Of a stretch of DNA of 64,000 nucleotides, positions 37,828 to 50,581 are shown piece after piece. Positions within the stretch are counted from its first letter, which is position 1; each line of letters starts with the position of its first letter. The translations under genes and the position numbers were made by a program. The DNA comes from Solenopsis invicta (taxonomy: Eukaryota > Arthropoda > Insecta > Hymenoptera > Formicidae). The stretch is from contig NC_052669.1 of assembly GCF_016802725.1 (NCBI RefSeq), positions 19,683,770-19,747,769 of the forward strand. Reading direction: 5' to 3'. Below the pieces are notes generated by a model. That model worked only from the letters and a program-made list of their open reading frames with translations, made no database searches and had not been told where the DNA came from.

Positions 37828-40800
37828 ATTTTCATGGAAATTAATTTTAATGGATTTTCGGGATCTCTAATGATAAATCTGATACAAAAATGGTGAAATT
37901 TAAGAAGATGAATTCAATATAGCGGCTAAAAAAAGAAAAGCTATTTTTTTTCTAAAACTAATTGTGACAAATTTTTATTAATATTGATTACGAACCTAAG
38001 GCCGGTATTTATAGTCGTAAATAATTTTCAATCTTTCATTAAAAGCGCAATTAATTACAGATTCGTTCATACATTTATTCATATTTTTTTCTTTCAATCA
38101 GATTAAAAGTTATTTAGCGACTGATGATTTTTATCCATAAAAGATGTTTTTCTGGCCATTGTACAACACGGCGGGTTTGTTAATGCGTTTATGCTTGTCG
38201 AGATGGGGACTTAATTAAAAATTGAATTCGCCGGAATACCGCTGGGAGGTGGAATAAATTTCAGATGCACGGGCCATTAATTAGAACGCTATCGCGCTAC
38301 CAACACGACACAGTATTTTCGTATTCGCGTTTACGATCGGAAGGAGCCCTTTAAAGAGAAACATATCCATTATGCATCATGTGCGGCGACAATATTTAAA
38401 ATAAACGTGGCAATTATTTTTAATAATTTTGCAATAAAAACTTAGAATAGAAACAATATAATCGAGGATATTAGATTTTATTTTATACATAATCTTTATT
38501 TCAAAAAGAAATTCTCCAGCGAATTTGATTTATTCCTGCGATAAACTAGAAATTCATATTTGCAGTTTAATATCTTCAGTAACGCGTCATAAATATTTTT
38601 AATTTTATTCCTGAAAAAAAATTTTAAACATTTGGATAACGAGAGAAAATACATCGAGAAAATACACGGAAACATCCCCCTCTGACTTTGCTGAACTCTT
38701 AACAAAGTTATAACCTGGACTAAAATAAGGAGCAAGTGTATTTCTTTACGATTGTCTCTGATCTATTTTTATAAAAGTTGCTTTAAATATTAGCACTCTG
38801 CAGCGTTAACAAATCTGACAAGAAATTTCACAGAGTAACCAGTTAAAATATAGATTAAAATATAATAACAATATAAATATTATATAATATAAATGAATAA
38901 AAAAGTTTCATAACGCCTAGTAAACGTAGCAAATAAAATATGTATTCAACCTTTACAAGTAAACAGCAACGTAATCAAAACTATTTAAAAAGTGAAAGCC
39001 GTCTCTTAGATTTTCGCAACTAATATATCTATTAGAAAGAAAAATTTTAATTTCTCCAGTAAGTGCTTCTGAAAAATTTCCACCCACCAGCATTCACCCA
39101 TGAGAGCTGCTCGACTCCTACGGTTGGAAGAAATGCATACGCAATGTGCGTTTCATACCGCGATCGAGATCAGGCAGCGGAAAAAGGCCGTTTCTCTCGG
39201 GGTTCCGTAACGGAGCGCGTTCGGGCACGTTTTACAGCGGCATCCTCCCGGTATTCTCCGCACGCGGTATCTCACCGGTACGATCTGGCGCACATTGTGC
39301 GTGCCTAGAAAAGTTCTCTTAAGCGTGCGCGGCATTGTTTCGCTCGCACCGGCGATTTTATACACGCGAAAAGCTATGATTTACGCAACGTAGGCGTGCC
39401 TATGGTACGTCAAGTTTTTAAGGGCCACCGAGAGAAACAAGACTTTCTTTCTATTCTCCTAAATTGGCGCGCAAACCGTGTGAAGTTTGTTGTACGGCAT
39501 TTTACATCGATATTTGAAACTTCAATTTATGAAAGGAAAAATAAAAAGAACTCTGTCTTAAAAAATAAAATTGCATCACTAAACTGGTAAATTATAATGA
39601 ACGGGTAAACATACTTGGCTAAAGAAAAAAAACATTTTGATCGAGTACGTTTACTTATTATATTTTTTTTTCAAAACTTTTAAATAATTTAAAAATTTTT
39701 AGCAATTTCTGTATCATTTTTTTATAACGTTTTAGAATTTCTCAGATTTTTTATAAAAGTTGAAACACTTAAGAAATATTAAGAAATATATCTCTAAGAA
39801 TTAAAAAATTCTTTATTCACCTGAATTCTGAAATATTCTAAAATTTCTCAATCTATAATTTATTCTCTTATTCATTTCTCATTGTATAATTTCTGAAAGA
39901 ATCTTTACAAAATCTTATAAAATTTGAAGAAGTTCAAGATATTTTTCAAAGATCTTAAAATATAAAAAATTCTTTAAAAAGAAAAAGATATGAGCATTTT
40001 TTTTCATCGGAGATGTGTTGTGTACAAGGAAAATGCAGATAAACTATCGCTCGAAAGTAAAATGAAGTAATGACCTTTTACTGAGAATTACTTAATTCGC
40101 AACAAAGGAAGTCTTCAATTACACAGATCTTCGTTGAACTGGTAATTTCCTGTAGTTTAGAAACCCACACAAGGTCGCATCGATATTTAGCAATGAGATT
40201 GCCAAAGAACGTCCTCGCATAATTTTCAGGATTGTAGAAAAGGATCGGTTGTTTGCGTTCAATTATAGCGCATAATTACGGTTGTTTTTTCTTACCCTGG
40301 TGCACGGAACGTCTTCCTGTATTGCACGCGCGACAGAGCGTCCGTTCAATGCGCCACAAATCCCACTCACGTACATTGCAATCTAATAAAAGTGTAACGC
40401 ACGACAAACTTATAATTCCGTGCTCCATGTATGTTGGCAATCTTTCAAAATCCACCTGTGTTGGCCAGGCTTTTCGTACTCTTTCGTAATACAGCATTGC
40501 GCAGGCTAATCAAAGGGTTCGAATTTACGAAAGAAAAAAGTGCGTCTGTCCTCTGCAGTTAAAAAATCACCAAGCGACTTGCATTTCTGTTCTATATTAA
40601 TGGCTTTAAACTGTATTATAATATTTAATAAATAAATACGTATATTTAGATTAATTGTGGGATATAAAATATTTTTTTATATATTCGCTTATTCAATTAA
40701 ATTGAAAGTAGTATTACGAAAAAAATCCTATCATATAAAAAAAATTGAATAAATCTTTTATAATTATTTTAACAAACAACAATGAAATAAGAGTAATTAT

Positions 40801-41493
40801 CTAAATAAATAATTTTAAATACGGGAACACGTTTTACAATTTACTTCCTTGATTGAAATTATTGCCACGTGTAAAACCTTATTTAAACGAAAATAAAGAA
40901 TAGATTAAAAATAGATAGAAAATAAAGAATAAGTTGTGAGATGTTTCTTTGATCAATTTATCAATTCGATCGAAATGAACTTGAGTAATATGTTGCATAG
41001 AACCTAATGAATATTACCTGCTGTGATATCATGCAAAATAGGTATTGCGAGTGTTACCAATAGCTAGTGAACGTTGAGAAACGCCGTTTGAATAATATCC
41101 TTAACAATAATTGCTTCGGTCACGAAGAAGAAAGCGCTGTCCCCAATGAATTGTTGCATTCATTGAACCGATTAATCCTTTTGCTCGGACGTTGTAATCG
41201 TGCTTCTTCATAAAATGGTCGATCGTCGAACGTTGAATAACGATAACGATGAAAAAAACATCGATAGACAGCGATTTAATAAAATAATTTTAATAATTTA
41301 ATCACGCTCTCTGTAAATAATGTATGATTTAATATGATACAATAAATTGATTAAGCAACTCAAAATAAACTTGAAGAAAACATAACTTGATAAAAGTACA
41401 ATATATGTAAATATATTTTTAACGGTATACTGATACTCAAATAATAATTAATCAATTTAAATACGATCAGTCTAGTATGCAAACTATATTATA

Positions 41494-42870
41494 TTACAAT
41501 ATATGGCAATGGCAAGCAAAACATCCAGAAGGTACGTAAGTTCGCATGAAGGGATGTGGTGGTTGCGCTGGATCCAAGTTCAAAGAATCTTCGCTTTCGT
41601 CGCTTAATTCCCCGATGCTGAACGTGTCCGTCAAATCTTGTTTATGCTTTGAGGAATCTTTGGATTTCGGCGGAAAAAGAGTCATTTCATTTTCACTACA
41701 ATTATACAGCAAATAGAATACATTAATTAAACTTGATCACATAGACACATATAGGACATGTTCTTTACAGATATGATTTAATGATCTAGATCACTGCATC
41801 AGTCAATGAACAAATAAAAAATGTAATTACATTTTCAAAATAACATTTTAATAAAATCTGTATAAATAGTAAACCTAAAACATTAATTTCTAATCCATTA
41901 TTTCTTATTATTCTATTTTTTTTAAATAGACATGTACTGAGAGTTGAGTGTGTATTATACAACTTGATAAAAATTACAAAATAAATTTACTAGAATATTT
42001 ATAATTTTATTGGTCAAAATCTAGTAAATCTTGCTCACTTTTGTAATTTTCACTAAACTTATGTGATACACAATCAATCTGGTGTTTGTTTAGCAACCGG
42101 TGTAATGACCTACATTACTATATTTAAATAATAAAGACAATGAATTAAATGACAGATTGTAAATCAATTTTTAAATACAATACGCAATGTATTAATATCA
42201 TTTGACAATTCTTTACACATATATGATTGTTTAATACCTTTCACTTTCACTATGCCAGTATTCGACTAGAGGAACATGCTCCTTATTTTTATGTGGTATA
42301 GGCAATCTTTGAATTGATATTAATCCGGCGGAACTAGTGTTGCTTGTATTTTCATTTTCATATTTTGGAAGCTTTATGTAATCAGAATTGCGTTGGATTC
42401 GTTTTGCTTGTTCGATGCGTATCTCTGAAAAACAATATTACTATAATTAGAACAAAACAATCATATAAGTCACGCTGATTATTGCAACAGCAATGTTGAA
42501 ATAACGCAATATAAAGAGCTAAAAGCTTATTTCAATACCAAGTTTCTTCTGTAGCTGTTTCGTTGTATTCCGTTGAGAAACCTGTGTATGAATACTGCTA
42601 CAACTGCTGTCACTACCCTACAAAAAATTAAAACATTTTTATGTCACTAAACAATCTTTAACTTGTATTTTATAGCATTTATAAATCATTATTAATATCT
42701 CACAATTATATATCACAGTCTTATAATTATATTTCTCTATTAAAGTAAATTGTATAGCAAGCGACTTATCTGTCGATATATTTATCAAAATAAACATTTA
42801 CCAAGAAAAGTCTTTCATCCTCAACATGATTAACAGCTTTAGGATCACTGTCAATACCACTATCTTCCAT
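41494..42870 (-). CDS. Unnamed 178-aa acidic protein with Cys-rich CaaX-like C-terminus, 4 coding exons
   Basis: Exons: 42870-42802, 42617-42539, 42424-42238, 41695-41494 (stop TAA); all phases agree and every border is GT-AG. The product is hydrophilic, rich in Ser, Glu and Asp, starts 'MEDSGIDSDPK', has a short basic amphipathic stretch (about residues 43-58, 'LQKKLEIRIEQAKRIQR') and an acidic Ser-rich patch ('ELSDESEDSLNLD'). It ends G-C-F-A-C-H-C-H-I-L: the last four residues fit a CaaX box (Leu at X suggests geranylgeranylation), with Cys170 and Cys173 nearby as possible palmitoylation sites, which suggests a membrane-tethered protein. A 5' UTR acceptor (CAG) ends at 42923, so a further non-coding first exon lies upstream. 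The motif order (basic LQ-KLE stretch, RL-P-K, PLV then acidic, SDE-D-L-PP, terminal cysteines) faintly recalls the FAM219 family. I do not claim homology. It is head-to-head with DNAI1. Confidence 0.75.
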
Positions 42871-44058
42871 GATTCATCAAAATATTTACACAAATATATA
42901 AGCTTGTCTTTTGTCAATTCATCTGTAACATAAAAAAACATTTGTATTATTTATTATGCATTGCAGCTGGTCAAGCATGAAAGAGCCAATATGAAAACTG
43001 AAATAAGAATAAAACACATATAATAATTAATAATAAACCACCACTGTAATTAACAAATCCTTGTATTCAGGCACACAACAAAGAGGTTGCACACATATGG
43101 CACACGGTTCTTACGTATTTGCGGATTCTCAAAACTTAATAATATATGCATATGTCACTCCCCATTACGATAATTGTATAAACTAAGATTTTACAAATTC
43201 TAACGAAAGATATTCTCACAATTCTATGCAATAATAACCCTGCAACTTGTTGGAGTGCTCACATTACGTGGTATAGTCCATTATTGATTTTCTCCGTGTA
43301 GGGTAACCCCAAAGAGAAAAGCATGCTTGTCCCAGCGTCGTGAAAGAAAAGAACTAGCATAACAGCGACCAGAATATTGTGTATGAATTAAGCGAATTTT
43401 GGACGTTTCATGTCGCATAACAACTTTGCCAAAAACGCTTCACTTTCACGTGATATACTGTTGTCACAGGTGCACATCACATGTACGTGTTAAATACAGA
43501 GCTATAGAAAGCTACATAACATTTTTATATCAATTCAAAAATGTAACATTTACTTGTAGACTATCAAGCGATGACAAATTCGAGGAAATGGGAACATTAT
43601 TTCAAGTTGAAATACTGTATCATACACAGGTTGACATTGCTGTCAAGGTCTGGCGCATGGTTTCCACCATGGTCTGGCGTATCCTAGGAAACTGTAACAG
43701 GCTTCTCAGTGTTGAATGACACATGAGAAAATGGCATTTGGAGTTTTTATCTGTTATATCTTTACATATTTCGTCGTACTGTATTGGAAACTGTTGAAAA
43801 GTAATATACTTGAGTTATAAAATAGACCCACTTTAATCAGAATAATCAGAAGTAGTGCCTGATATGATAAAGTTTGCTTCTTCATTATTAATAGTAAGTC
43901 GCACTGTATATTATAAAGAACATATAATTTAATGCAATATTTATTTAACAAAACAATATTTAACCAAACACCAAGAAAGGTAATTCAATTTCAGTTGATT
44001 AATTGTGCCAGTGACTGTTGCAAGTGTTTGATATATTTTTAAACATACAAAGGAAACA
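42871..44058. promoter_or_regulatory. Shared 1.2-kb interval between divergent 178-aa gene and DNAI1
   Basis: The two genes start on opposite strands about 1.2 kb apart. On the minus strand a splice acceptor just upstream of the 178-aa ATG shows that at least one untranslated exon lies in the interval. No TATA box or recognised motif stands out. A plus-strand ORF at 43399-43719 has no family features and is not called. A bidirectional promoter is inferred from geometry only. Confidence 0.35.
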
Positions 44059-47000
44059 ATGGCACCGACAATACCCAAAAAAATACCCTCCAAAGGGTCG
44101 GACATAACTAAAGAGGTACACATTTGCAGTTATAACACCAATTATGAATAAAAAAAAAATTAATTCGTCACATTGAAGAAAATTTAAAAAATCAAAATTT
44201 TGCAGCAATCTTTGACAAAAAGTTATGTGTCTCGACTAGATTTGGGTGCTGGTGACATGGATTGGATGCGAGGAAAGACTTTGCTTAGGCCAGATGATCA
44301 ACTGCAGTTAACAGAAGCAGTATGTTTAACTTGTCTCTGTTGACTTTTCAGTGGATATTTCTGGATATTTCTTTATCTATAATTATTGCCCTAGGAATTG
44401 CAAGAGGAATTTGCTAGAGTGCTAACTATACATAATACCAGGGTACCAGATTCCTTAGTCGAATGGTCATGGAAATTGCGTGAATTTATAAGATTGCCTC
44501 CTCCACCGCATTTGGTAACTCTTCTGAGTATAACTGGCACTGTACTACACAAAGATTCTGAAGAAGCCAAAGTGCAAATGGCAGGAGGAACAATTGGTAA
44601 AGTCTCTTTATTTACTGTGATAGTTAGCACGTCTGATAAAATAATTATGTAATCATATAATTATAATTCCTCATCTAGTCGAAGACCAGGAGGCAACGGA
44701 TGAGAAATTAAAGCGTGATAAAGCGGAAGAAGCAGAAGATGAAGAAGAGGAAGAAGGTAGGTAGAAGAAATTAAAAGTTATACATAACTTAACAAAACCA
44801 ATTTTGATATTTTCTTATAAATAAAAATATAAAACGCATGTTCCATAAGAACAGTAGATGAAATAGATAAAACAGTGGAGGCGCTAGCCGAGGCTGAACG
44901 TGAACATGAGTTGGAGGCCGAAGCAGAACCTGAGGAAGAGGAAATAGAAAAGACAAAACCCAAGAAAATACCTAATCAATTCAATTTCTGTGAGAGAGCA
45001 GCGTTGACATATGATAATCCTATGAGGGCATGTATATTATTTCTTTTCTGTACACCAAACTTATTTAAGTATGTAAACTTTTTCTTAGATATAGAAAGTA
45101 AATCATATACGTTTTGCAGGACATGAGTACGCAAACTATACCTCCGCCTACTGCAACTTTTAATGCCAATGTACTTCAGTGGACTATCTTTGATGAGTAT
45201 CAGGTATAAAAAGTTCTCCTCTAATCCTTAATAAATCAAATATTTTCGACAGAACATTATAAATGATTTCTTTCGCATTATATTCAACATAACAAAAAGT
45301 AGCATATTTGTATAAATAAATGTTACATACATTATTTTTGTTTGAAAAGCATATAAGTAAAGAAATATTATACAAGTTTCAATTATTTTATATGACTGGT
45401 AGGAAGACTATGCACAACAACAGCGTGAGAAGGAAAAGGAAAAGAAAGCACCATTGGCACAACCGAAGAAAGAAGACGTGAAGAAAAAAAACCAAATAGA
45501 ATCTTCAGCAATGACAAGCAGAATGTTACAAGCTGCAAAAACGTTAGAGCGAATGGTGAACCAAAACATTTTCGACGATATATCACAAGGTAGGCTTCTG
45601 ATCTTCTCTTCGACGAAATCTCAGTTTCTAGTATATGTTTCTTCAATTGTTATTAGATTATAGATATTGGGATGATCCGAGCGACGAATTCAAGGAAGGC
45701 GAAGGCTCTTTATTACCTTTGTGGAAATTTTCTTATGAAAAAACTAAGAAACATGACATCACGGACTTGTGCTTCAACAGCAGATATTACGATCTCTTTG
45801 CAGTCGCCTTTGGATCATGTTAGTAGAATATGCATATTTTGATTTTTATAATGTATAATTTTGTAAGTTATAAATAAGAACTGGATTGTGCATGTTCTAG
45901 TGTCATTCAACAGTCCAATAATAAATGGCACGGTATGCTTGTTCACCTTGAAGAATCCATCGTATCCAGAATGGATTTGTCCGATAGAATCTCCCGTGAT
46001 GTGCCTAGATTTTAATGCCCAACATCCTCATCTTTTAGTTATCGGTGTGAAACAATACTATTTCAAATATTTAATAGCATTATATAGTGATATTTATTTA
46101 GAAATCAAATGTTTTTACTGAGAAAATCTCGATTAAATATTTGCATTAGTTTACCTATTATAATTTCTAAAACGTTATATTGATGTAATAAATTAATAAT
46201 AAAGGTACCATGGACGGAGCAGTGGCAGTTTATAACATAATGTTACCGCCGTCCATGCCACAATACAAAAGCAACGACGTTGTGCAGAAGCATGGAGGGT
46301 TAGTATGGGAGGTCTGTTGAATCTTTCAATCTGTTGAATCTCTAATACTTTATGAAAAGCTGAGAATTTCCATTTAAAAGCTTTTAACAAAATTTTTTAA
46401 AAATATGTACTGATTATAGATTCGATGGGCTCCTGATACGGAGGAAGGAAATCTAGCGTTCTTCAGCGTCAGTATCGACGGCAAGATAAATCACTGGGTG
46501 TTAAACCAGAACGATCTCGGTCTTACCACCGTTATGACATTATTCCTGGACCGACCACCTATACCAGGACCAGATGGCACAATGATTACGTTGAAAGGTA
46601 ACACCAAATAATAAAAAGAAACCGGAAATCATCACGTCCTGCGATGATGATGCAAACTGTTTGAATCCAGGATGCGGAACGTGCATCGCATTTCATCCCG
46701 CCGATCAGAATGTGTTCCTGGTGGGCACGGAGGAGGGTACCATGTACAAATGCAACACGGCGTACAGCAGCATTTACATGAGGACGTATCACGAAGCGCA
46801 CACGATGCCAGTGTACCGGATAGTCTTCAACAAGTACAATTCCAGCATCTTCGCCAGCTGTTCGGGCGACTGGCGAATCAAGATCTGGGAAGACGAAAGA
46901 CCGTAAGTTACATCTCCGTAATTGCAACAAGTCTCATTACAGTAATATCTTGCACGTAGGGAACCTTTGTTCATGTTCGACCTGGGTGTTCCGATTGGAG

Positions 47001-47468
47001 ATGTTCAATGGGCGCCGTACAGCTCCACGGTGCTGGCTTGCGTATCAAACGATGGCAAAGTTACGGTATTCGATTTGAATGTTAACAAGTACAGACCGAT
47101 CTGCAGCCAACAAATAGTCAGTAAACGAAAAAACAAGTTGACCAGATTAGCTTTTAATAACGCATTGCCGTTTATAATAGTCGGCGATGACAAGTAAGTA
47201 ATATTATATATTTAATTAAAACTTGCATATAATTTCAAAAATATACTTCATGTAATTAACTATTCGTTTATTTAATATCCAATTTTGCAGAGGTACCGTA
47301 AATACACTGAAACTGTCTCCAAATTTACGAATAAAAGTAAAACCGACCAAGAAGCAAATGCACTTGTCGCATACGGAACTAGAATCTATGAAATTAGAAA
47401 AGTTGCTCAGCTTTGTAAGAGAGCCTCCGGTATTGACTCCACCTAAAGACGTGAGAACAGTCACTTAA
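44059..47468 (+). CDS. DNAI1: Axonemal dynein intermediate chain 1 (DNAI1), complete, 14 coding exons
   Basis: Outer-arm dynein intermediate chain, a WD-repeat scaffold that anchors heavy chains to the axonemal doublet; in insects this serves sperm flagella and ciliated sensory neurons. Exons by my splice reading: 44059-44115, 44206-44319, 44395-44596, 44679-44756, 44855-45027, 45120-45203, 45403-45589, 45657-45818, 45901-46044, 46205-46311, 46420-46597, 46671-46902, 46960-47193, 47291-47468. All phases agree and give 709 aa, close to the roughly 700 aa of vertebrate DNAI1. Family signatures seen: RPPDQL-like 'RPDDQLQLTEA' near the start, an acidic stretch, 'NQFNFCERA', 'LPLWKF', 'FLVGTEEG', 'WAPYSSTV' and 'FIIVGDDKGT'. 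The C-terminal half carries the WD propeller (about residues 320-660). The ATG of exon 1 was chosen because its 19-codon exon joins in phase to a family-like second exon. Intron 5 (45028-45119) starts with GC rather than GT. A 73-bp intron separates exons 11 and 12. Confidence 0.95.
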
Positions 47469-47575
47469 AATGGATCTGAATAAGAACACGGGTTTTATCC
47501 TTTTCTTTTGTAAACAACAGCTTTATTAATATTTGCTATAACAGACGGATACATATACATATCTATATTTTTACA

Positions 47576-47581
47576 AATAAA
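47576..47581 (+). terminator. Candidate polyadenylation signal of DNAI1
   Basis: AATAAA lies 108 bp after the DNAI1 stop codon on the same strand. It is the first canonical hexamer downstream, so it is the likely poly(A) signal. AT-rich DNA makes chance hexamers common. Confidence 0.5.
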
Positions 47582-48378
47582 TTGGCACTATAATTATGCA
47601 ATAGAGAGATCAAATAGTTCTACGAAGTAGTTTATGTACCTGAACTCTTATTGCTGAAAAACGTTGTAACAAATAGAATAATTCAGCAATTCACTTAAAA
47701 CAAAGAAACTGAATAAATTGATTTGAATTAAAATGATTCAAATAAAATATATTTACACAATTTTTTTAAACGTAATGCGACAGACGTAACTTATTTTTGA
47801 ATGCTTTTCCCCGTTTTCTATAAAATAGAAATTTTTTAATTGCAAAACTTGAATAATCGAATTCCTACTATATAAATATTTATAAATATTTTTCACGTTT
47901 TATAGTTCAAGATAGATTATATTAAATTGAATACCTTTATCTCACAAATAAAATATCTTTAAAATATTATGAAATCAGATCTTTTATTAATATATTTTTA
48001 ATATTAAATATTTAAATTTCTAATAGAATATATTCTAGTACTATAGTTACCTACTAATAAACAATAATAAATCTAATAAAAAGTTAATATATATATAATG
48101 AAAATGTACTTGTGAAAAATGTCTCAACATCTATATCTGCAAATCTAGTTAAAAATATTAAATTTATTTGGCACGATATATTAACAGGTCAATTCATGCA
48201 AGAAGAAAGTGATTTTGTGACTTTTACTATTCCACAAGCTGAGTTGTTTAAAGATATAAAGGTAATATTTGATAACAATTATTTGTCATTCTTTCTTACT
48301 AAAGTAGGATCCGAATAAGGCAAATAGAAATGTTTACAAGTCTTCTTCTTAAATGACAGACATTGTCAAATTGTAATT
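47582..48378. other. Tail-to-tail interval between DNAI1 and FKRP
   Basis: AT-rich sequence between the two genes' poly(A) signals. A plus-strand 68-codon ORF at 48112-48318 has a reasonable residue mix ('ANLVKNIKFIWHDILTGQF') but no family features or splice partner, so it is left uncalled. Confidence 0.4.
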
Positions 48379-48384
48379 TTTATT
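48379..48384 (-). terminator. Candidate polyadenylation signal of FKRP
   Basis: TTTATT on the plus strand (AATAAA on the minus strand) lies about 190 bp beyond the FKRP stop codon. Likely poly(A) signal, on position alone. Confidence 0.4.
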
Positions 48385-48573
48385 TAGATATTAACGTCTT
48401 CATGCATAGATAATTCCTAGTATCGTTAGATACATACGTAATGTTTCAATACAATTATCAATTCGATAAACGGCTTAACTCTTGAAGCTCCTGATTTTTG
48501 CGTAAAATCAGGCAACAATAACGCCGTATGCTACCGCGAGTAATCTCAAGTTACAATGAATCGAAAAAATGGA

Positions 48574-50581
48574 CTAATCAAAGACAAATCTACCAGGTAA
48601 CTCTGGATTCTCTATCACACCCTTGAAGTATTTAAGCTCTAGGAAGTCTCTAATATTATTTGGACATGGCACTTGTCTACCGGCGAATTCGATGCTCGAC
48701 ATCGGATGAAGAAAGTGCTCAGGGAAATTCCGGTTCTTCAAGAACCATGCGTCCTTCGTCATGGATCCATTGCGCGCGTAGAACGGTAGCAGATTCACAT
48801 GCAAACGGTTGACCCTGGAATACTGTACCTTGAAGAACTCTCCCTCCGTCGCCTTCTCCCAAATGAAGCCATCATCGTCGACGACCGGCTTGCTCCTCGC
48901 TCTAACCAGCCATGGCGATCTCGTCAAATCGTCTCGATTTAGTCCAATTTGTATCTCGTGATCCCACGGTAGAATATCGCCGTTCCTCATCGCTCCCAAT
49001 AATGATTGACCTTCCAACCAGAATCGTATACCGACCTCCTCCAGCTTGTCGATAACGTGATAGGCGACCTTTCTCAGTCCAGCCAAACAACAAGGCGGCG
49101 TGTATCGGTGCTGATAGAGATACGACGGCACGCCATTTATCACCGAGCCAAAACATCTCGGGGTTTCTCGCGAACAGCCATACCACTCGATGGACCCGGA
49201 AGCCCTTGTAACTTTCTTTATTCCCAATTTCTCGAACATCAATCGCTCCCGTGTGCGATACAACTGCTGCATCTTGGACTGTGCCTGTTGGTTTCTGTAC
49301 AATGGTTTTCCCTCGTTGAACTGATAGTTTTTCAATATATGTGCCTAAAAACACACATTACAAAAAACATTTCAAACATTTGTAATTGATCATTTTATTT
49401 TAAGATAAATTTGAATCTTTTCCTAATGCATAGAAAAAGAATATGAGAAAAATTAATAAGTTTTAAAGAAAATATGTAACAAATAGAAAATACTTACCAA
49501 AAAAAATTTAAACACAAATTTATATGTTAACAATCACTGACACCAGAACACAAAACTGAAGATAAAATATTTATCAACTACATATCATCACAAATTTTGT
49601 ATATATAATATTTAATTACATCAATATAGTATAAATAATAGAAGCATATCAAAATACCACATGGATGGATCAATAACAGAAATAAAACATGCAACAGAAA
49701 TAAAAGAAATTATAACAGAATAATTTACAATGGCAGTAAAAGAAGAAAGCAATAAATAATTGTTTAAATTAGATAAAATGAATTACCTTTGCTCCAATAG
49801 CTGTTGTCTGAATGTACAACGCATCTGTGAAGGGCAGCAGGAATGGATCCGACAATTTTCTCAAAATTTTTGCTTCAAGCATAGTTACATGTTTGCCCAT
49901 TACGCTATCACATTCCGTTCCTGTGACTCGTGCTACCCTCAAACTCCATTCTCTCACTTTTAAATCTAATTCAAGACAATGTAAGATTATCTTTCCCACT
50001 GGCACAATAACTATCCCTAAATTTGACACTTGCGAGACAGTCTCCTGTAAGACATCAAAGAGAATAACGTTCTGTTGCAAGATAAAATATCTTTTCATAT
50101 AACAAAGAAAGTTTACCTGTATAACCTGCTTAGTTGATAATCTTGTTGCATCAGGTAAGAACAGGACAAACTTGGTACGTATGTAGAAGAGTGGATTCCT
50201 CTCTTCGAAAGACTTATTAAATTCAGGCCGTAGGCTGATCAGCTTGACATTCTTCAAACTCTCATTGGCGAAGTCCAGCTCCAGTGGTGGGTACGGCAAT
50301 TCATCGCAGACTATCAAGATGGGTATCCCTGGAAAGGAATTCAAAACAGACTCCACCATGGATGCCACATCGTTTTCGAAGTTCTCGAACTGTCGGATGA
50401 CGATGGTGACCAGGCGGGCCAGGCGCCGATGAAACTTCTGTGGGGGCTCGTTCGTCGCAACACTCGGCGTCAACAAGCCCAGGGTGTTTTGCGCCGCGAA
50501 CAGCCGCCATATCTTGTGCCAGACGATGATGTTGCCTAACAGCGCGAGAACCAGGAGCGCCCTGACGAATTTGAGGCGCAT
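48574..50581 (-). CDS. FKRP: Fukutin-related protein (FKRP), complete, 3 exons, with altered metal-binding residues
   Basis: In vertebrates FKRP is a Golgi type II membrane enzyme that adds ribitol-5-phosphate from CDP-ribitol to the core M3 glycan of alpha-dystroglycan. Exons: 50581-50117, 50044-49787, 49344-48574 (stop TAG), giving 497 aa against 495 in human. A hydrophobic signal anchor spans about residues 7-22. The C-terminal LicD/nucleotidyltransferase-like domain shows the four zinc-ligand cysteines (C298, C305, C326, C327), 'WLEGQSLLGAMRNGDILPW', 'FIWEKATEGEFFKVQYS', 'MTKDAW', 'FPEHFL' and 'ELKYFKGVIENP', all FKRP hallmarks. The usual D-x-D after PWD is E371-I-Q373, and the HVD motif is H-V-N425. 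Intron 1 (72 bp) has no stop in frame, so its retention would only insert 24 codons. I took the first in-frame ATG; an upstream GTG codon is not a credible start. The gene is tail-to-tail with DNAI1. Confidence 0.93.

Larger units (their letters stand above)
27341..41493. other. Mostly non-coding stretch with repeats
   Basis: Beyond the repeats listed separately, GC-rich patches lie at about 27840-28130, 30200-30500, 33280-34080, 36700-37000, 37200-37420 and 39080-39380. The 33.6-34.07 kb patch is CpG-rich and promoter-like; it contains a 52-codon plus-strand ORF at about 33634 that I do not call. A (C)7 tract lies near 35720. No conserved protein was recognised in any frame. Confidence 0.4.

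Noticed and set aside
43399..43719. Plus-strand 106-codon ORF between the divergent genes
   Set aside because: Starts at a non-ATG codon, has no recognised motif, and lies in the probable promoter and 5' UTR region.
46598..46670. Apparent frameshift in DNAI1 after T-L-K
   Set aside because: A 73-bp GT-AG intron resolves it and restores the family sequence on both sides.
48112..48318. Plus-strand 68-codon ORF between DNAI1 and FKRP
   Set aside because: Protein-like composition but short, without a family or splice partner, and sitting in AT-rich intergenic sequence.
50045..50116. 24 extra codons in FKRP from an uninterrupted ORF
   Set aside because: The segment has GT and AG borders and an AT-rich, unlike-family translation; it is an in-frame intron without a stop.
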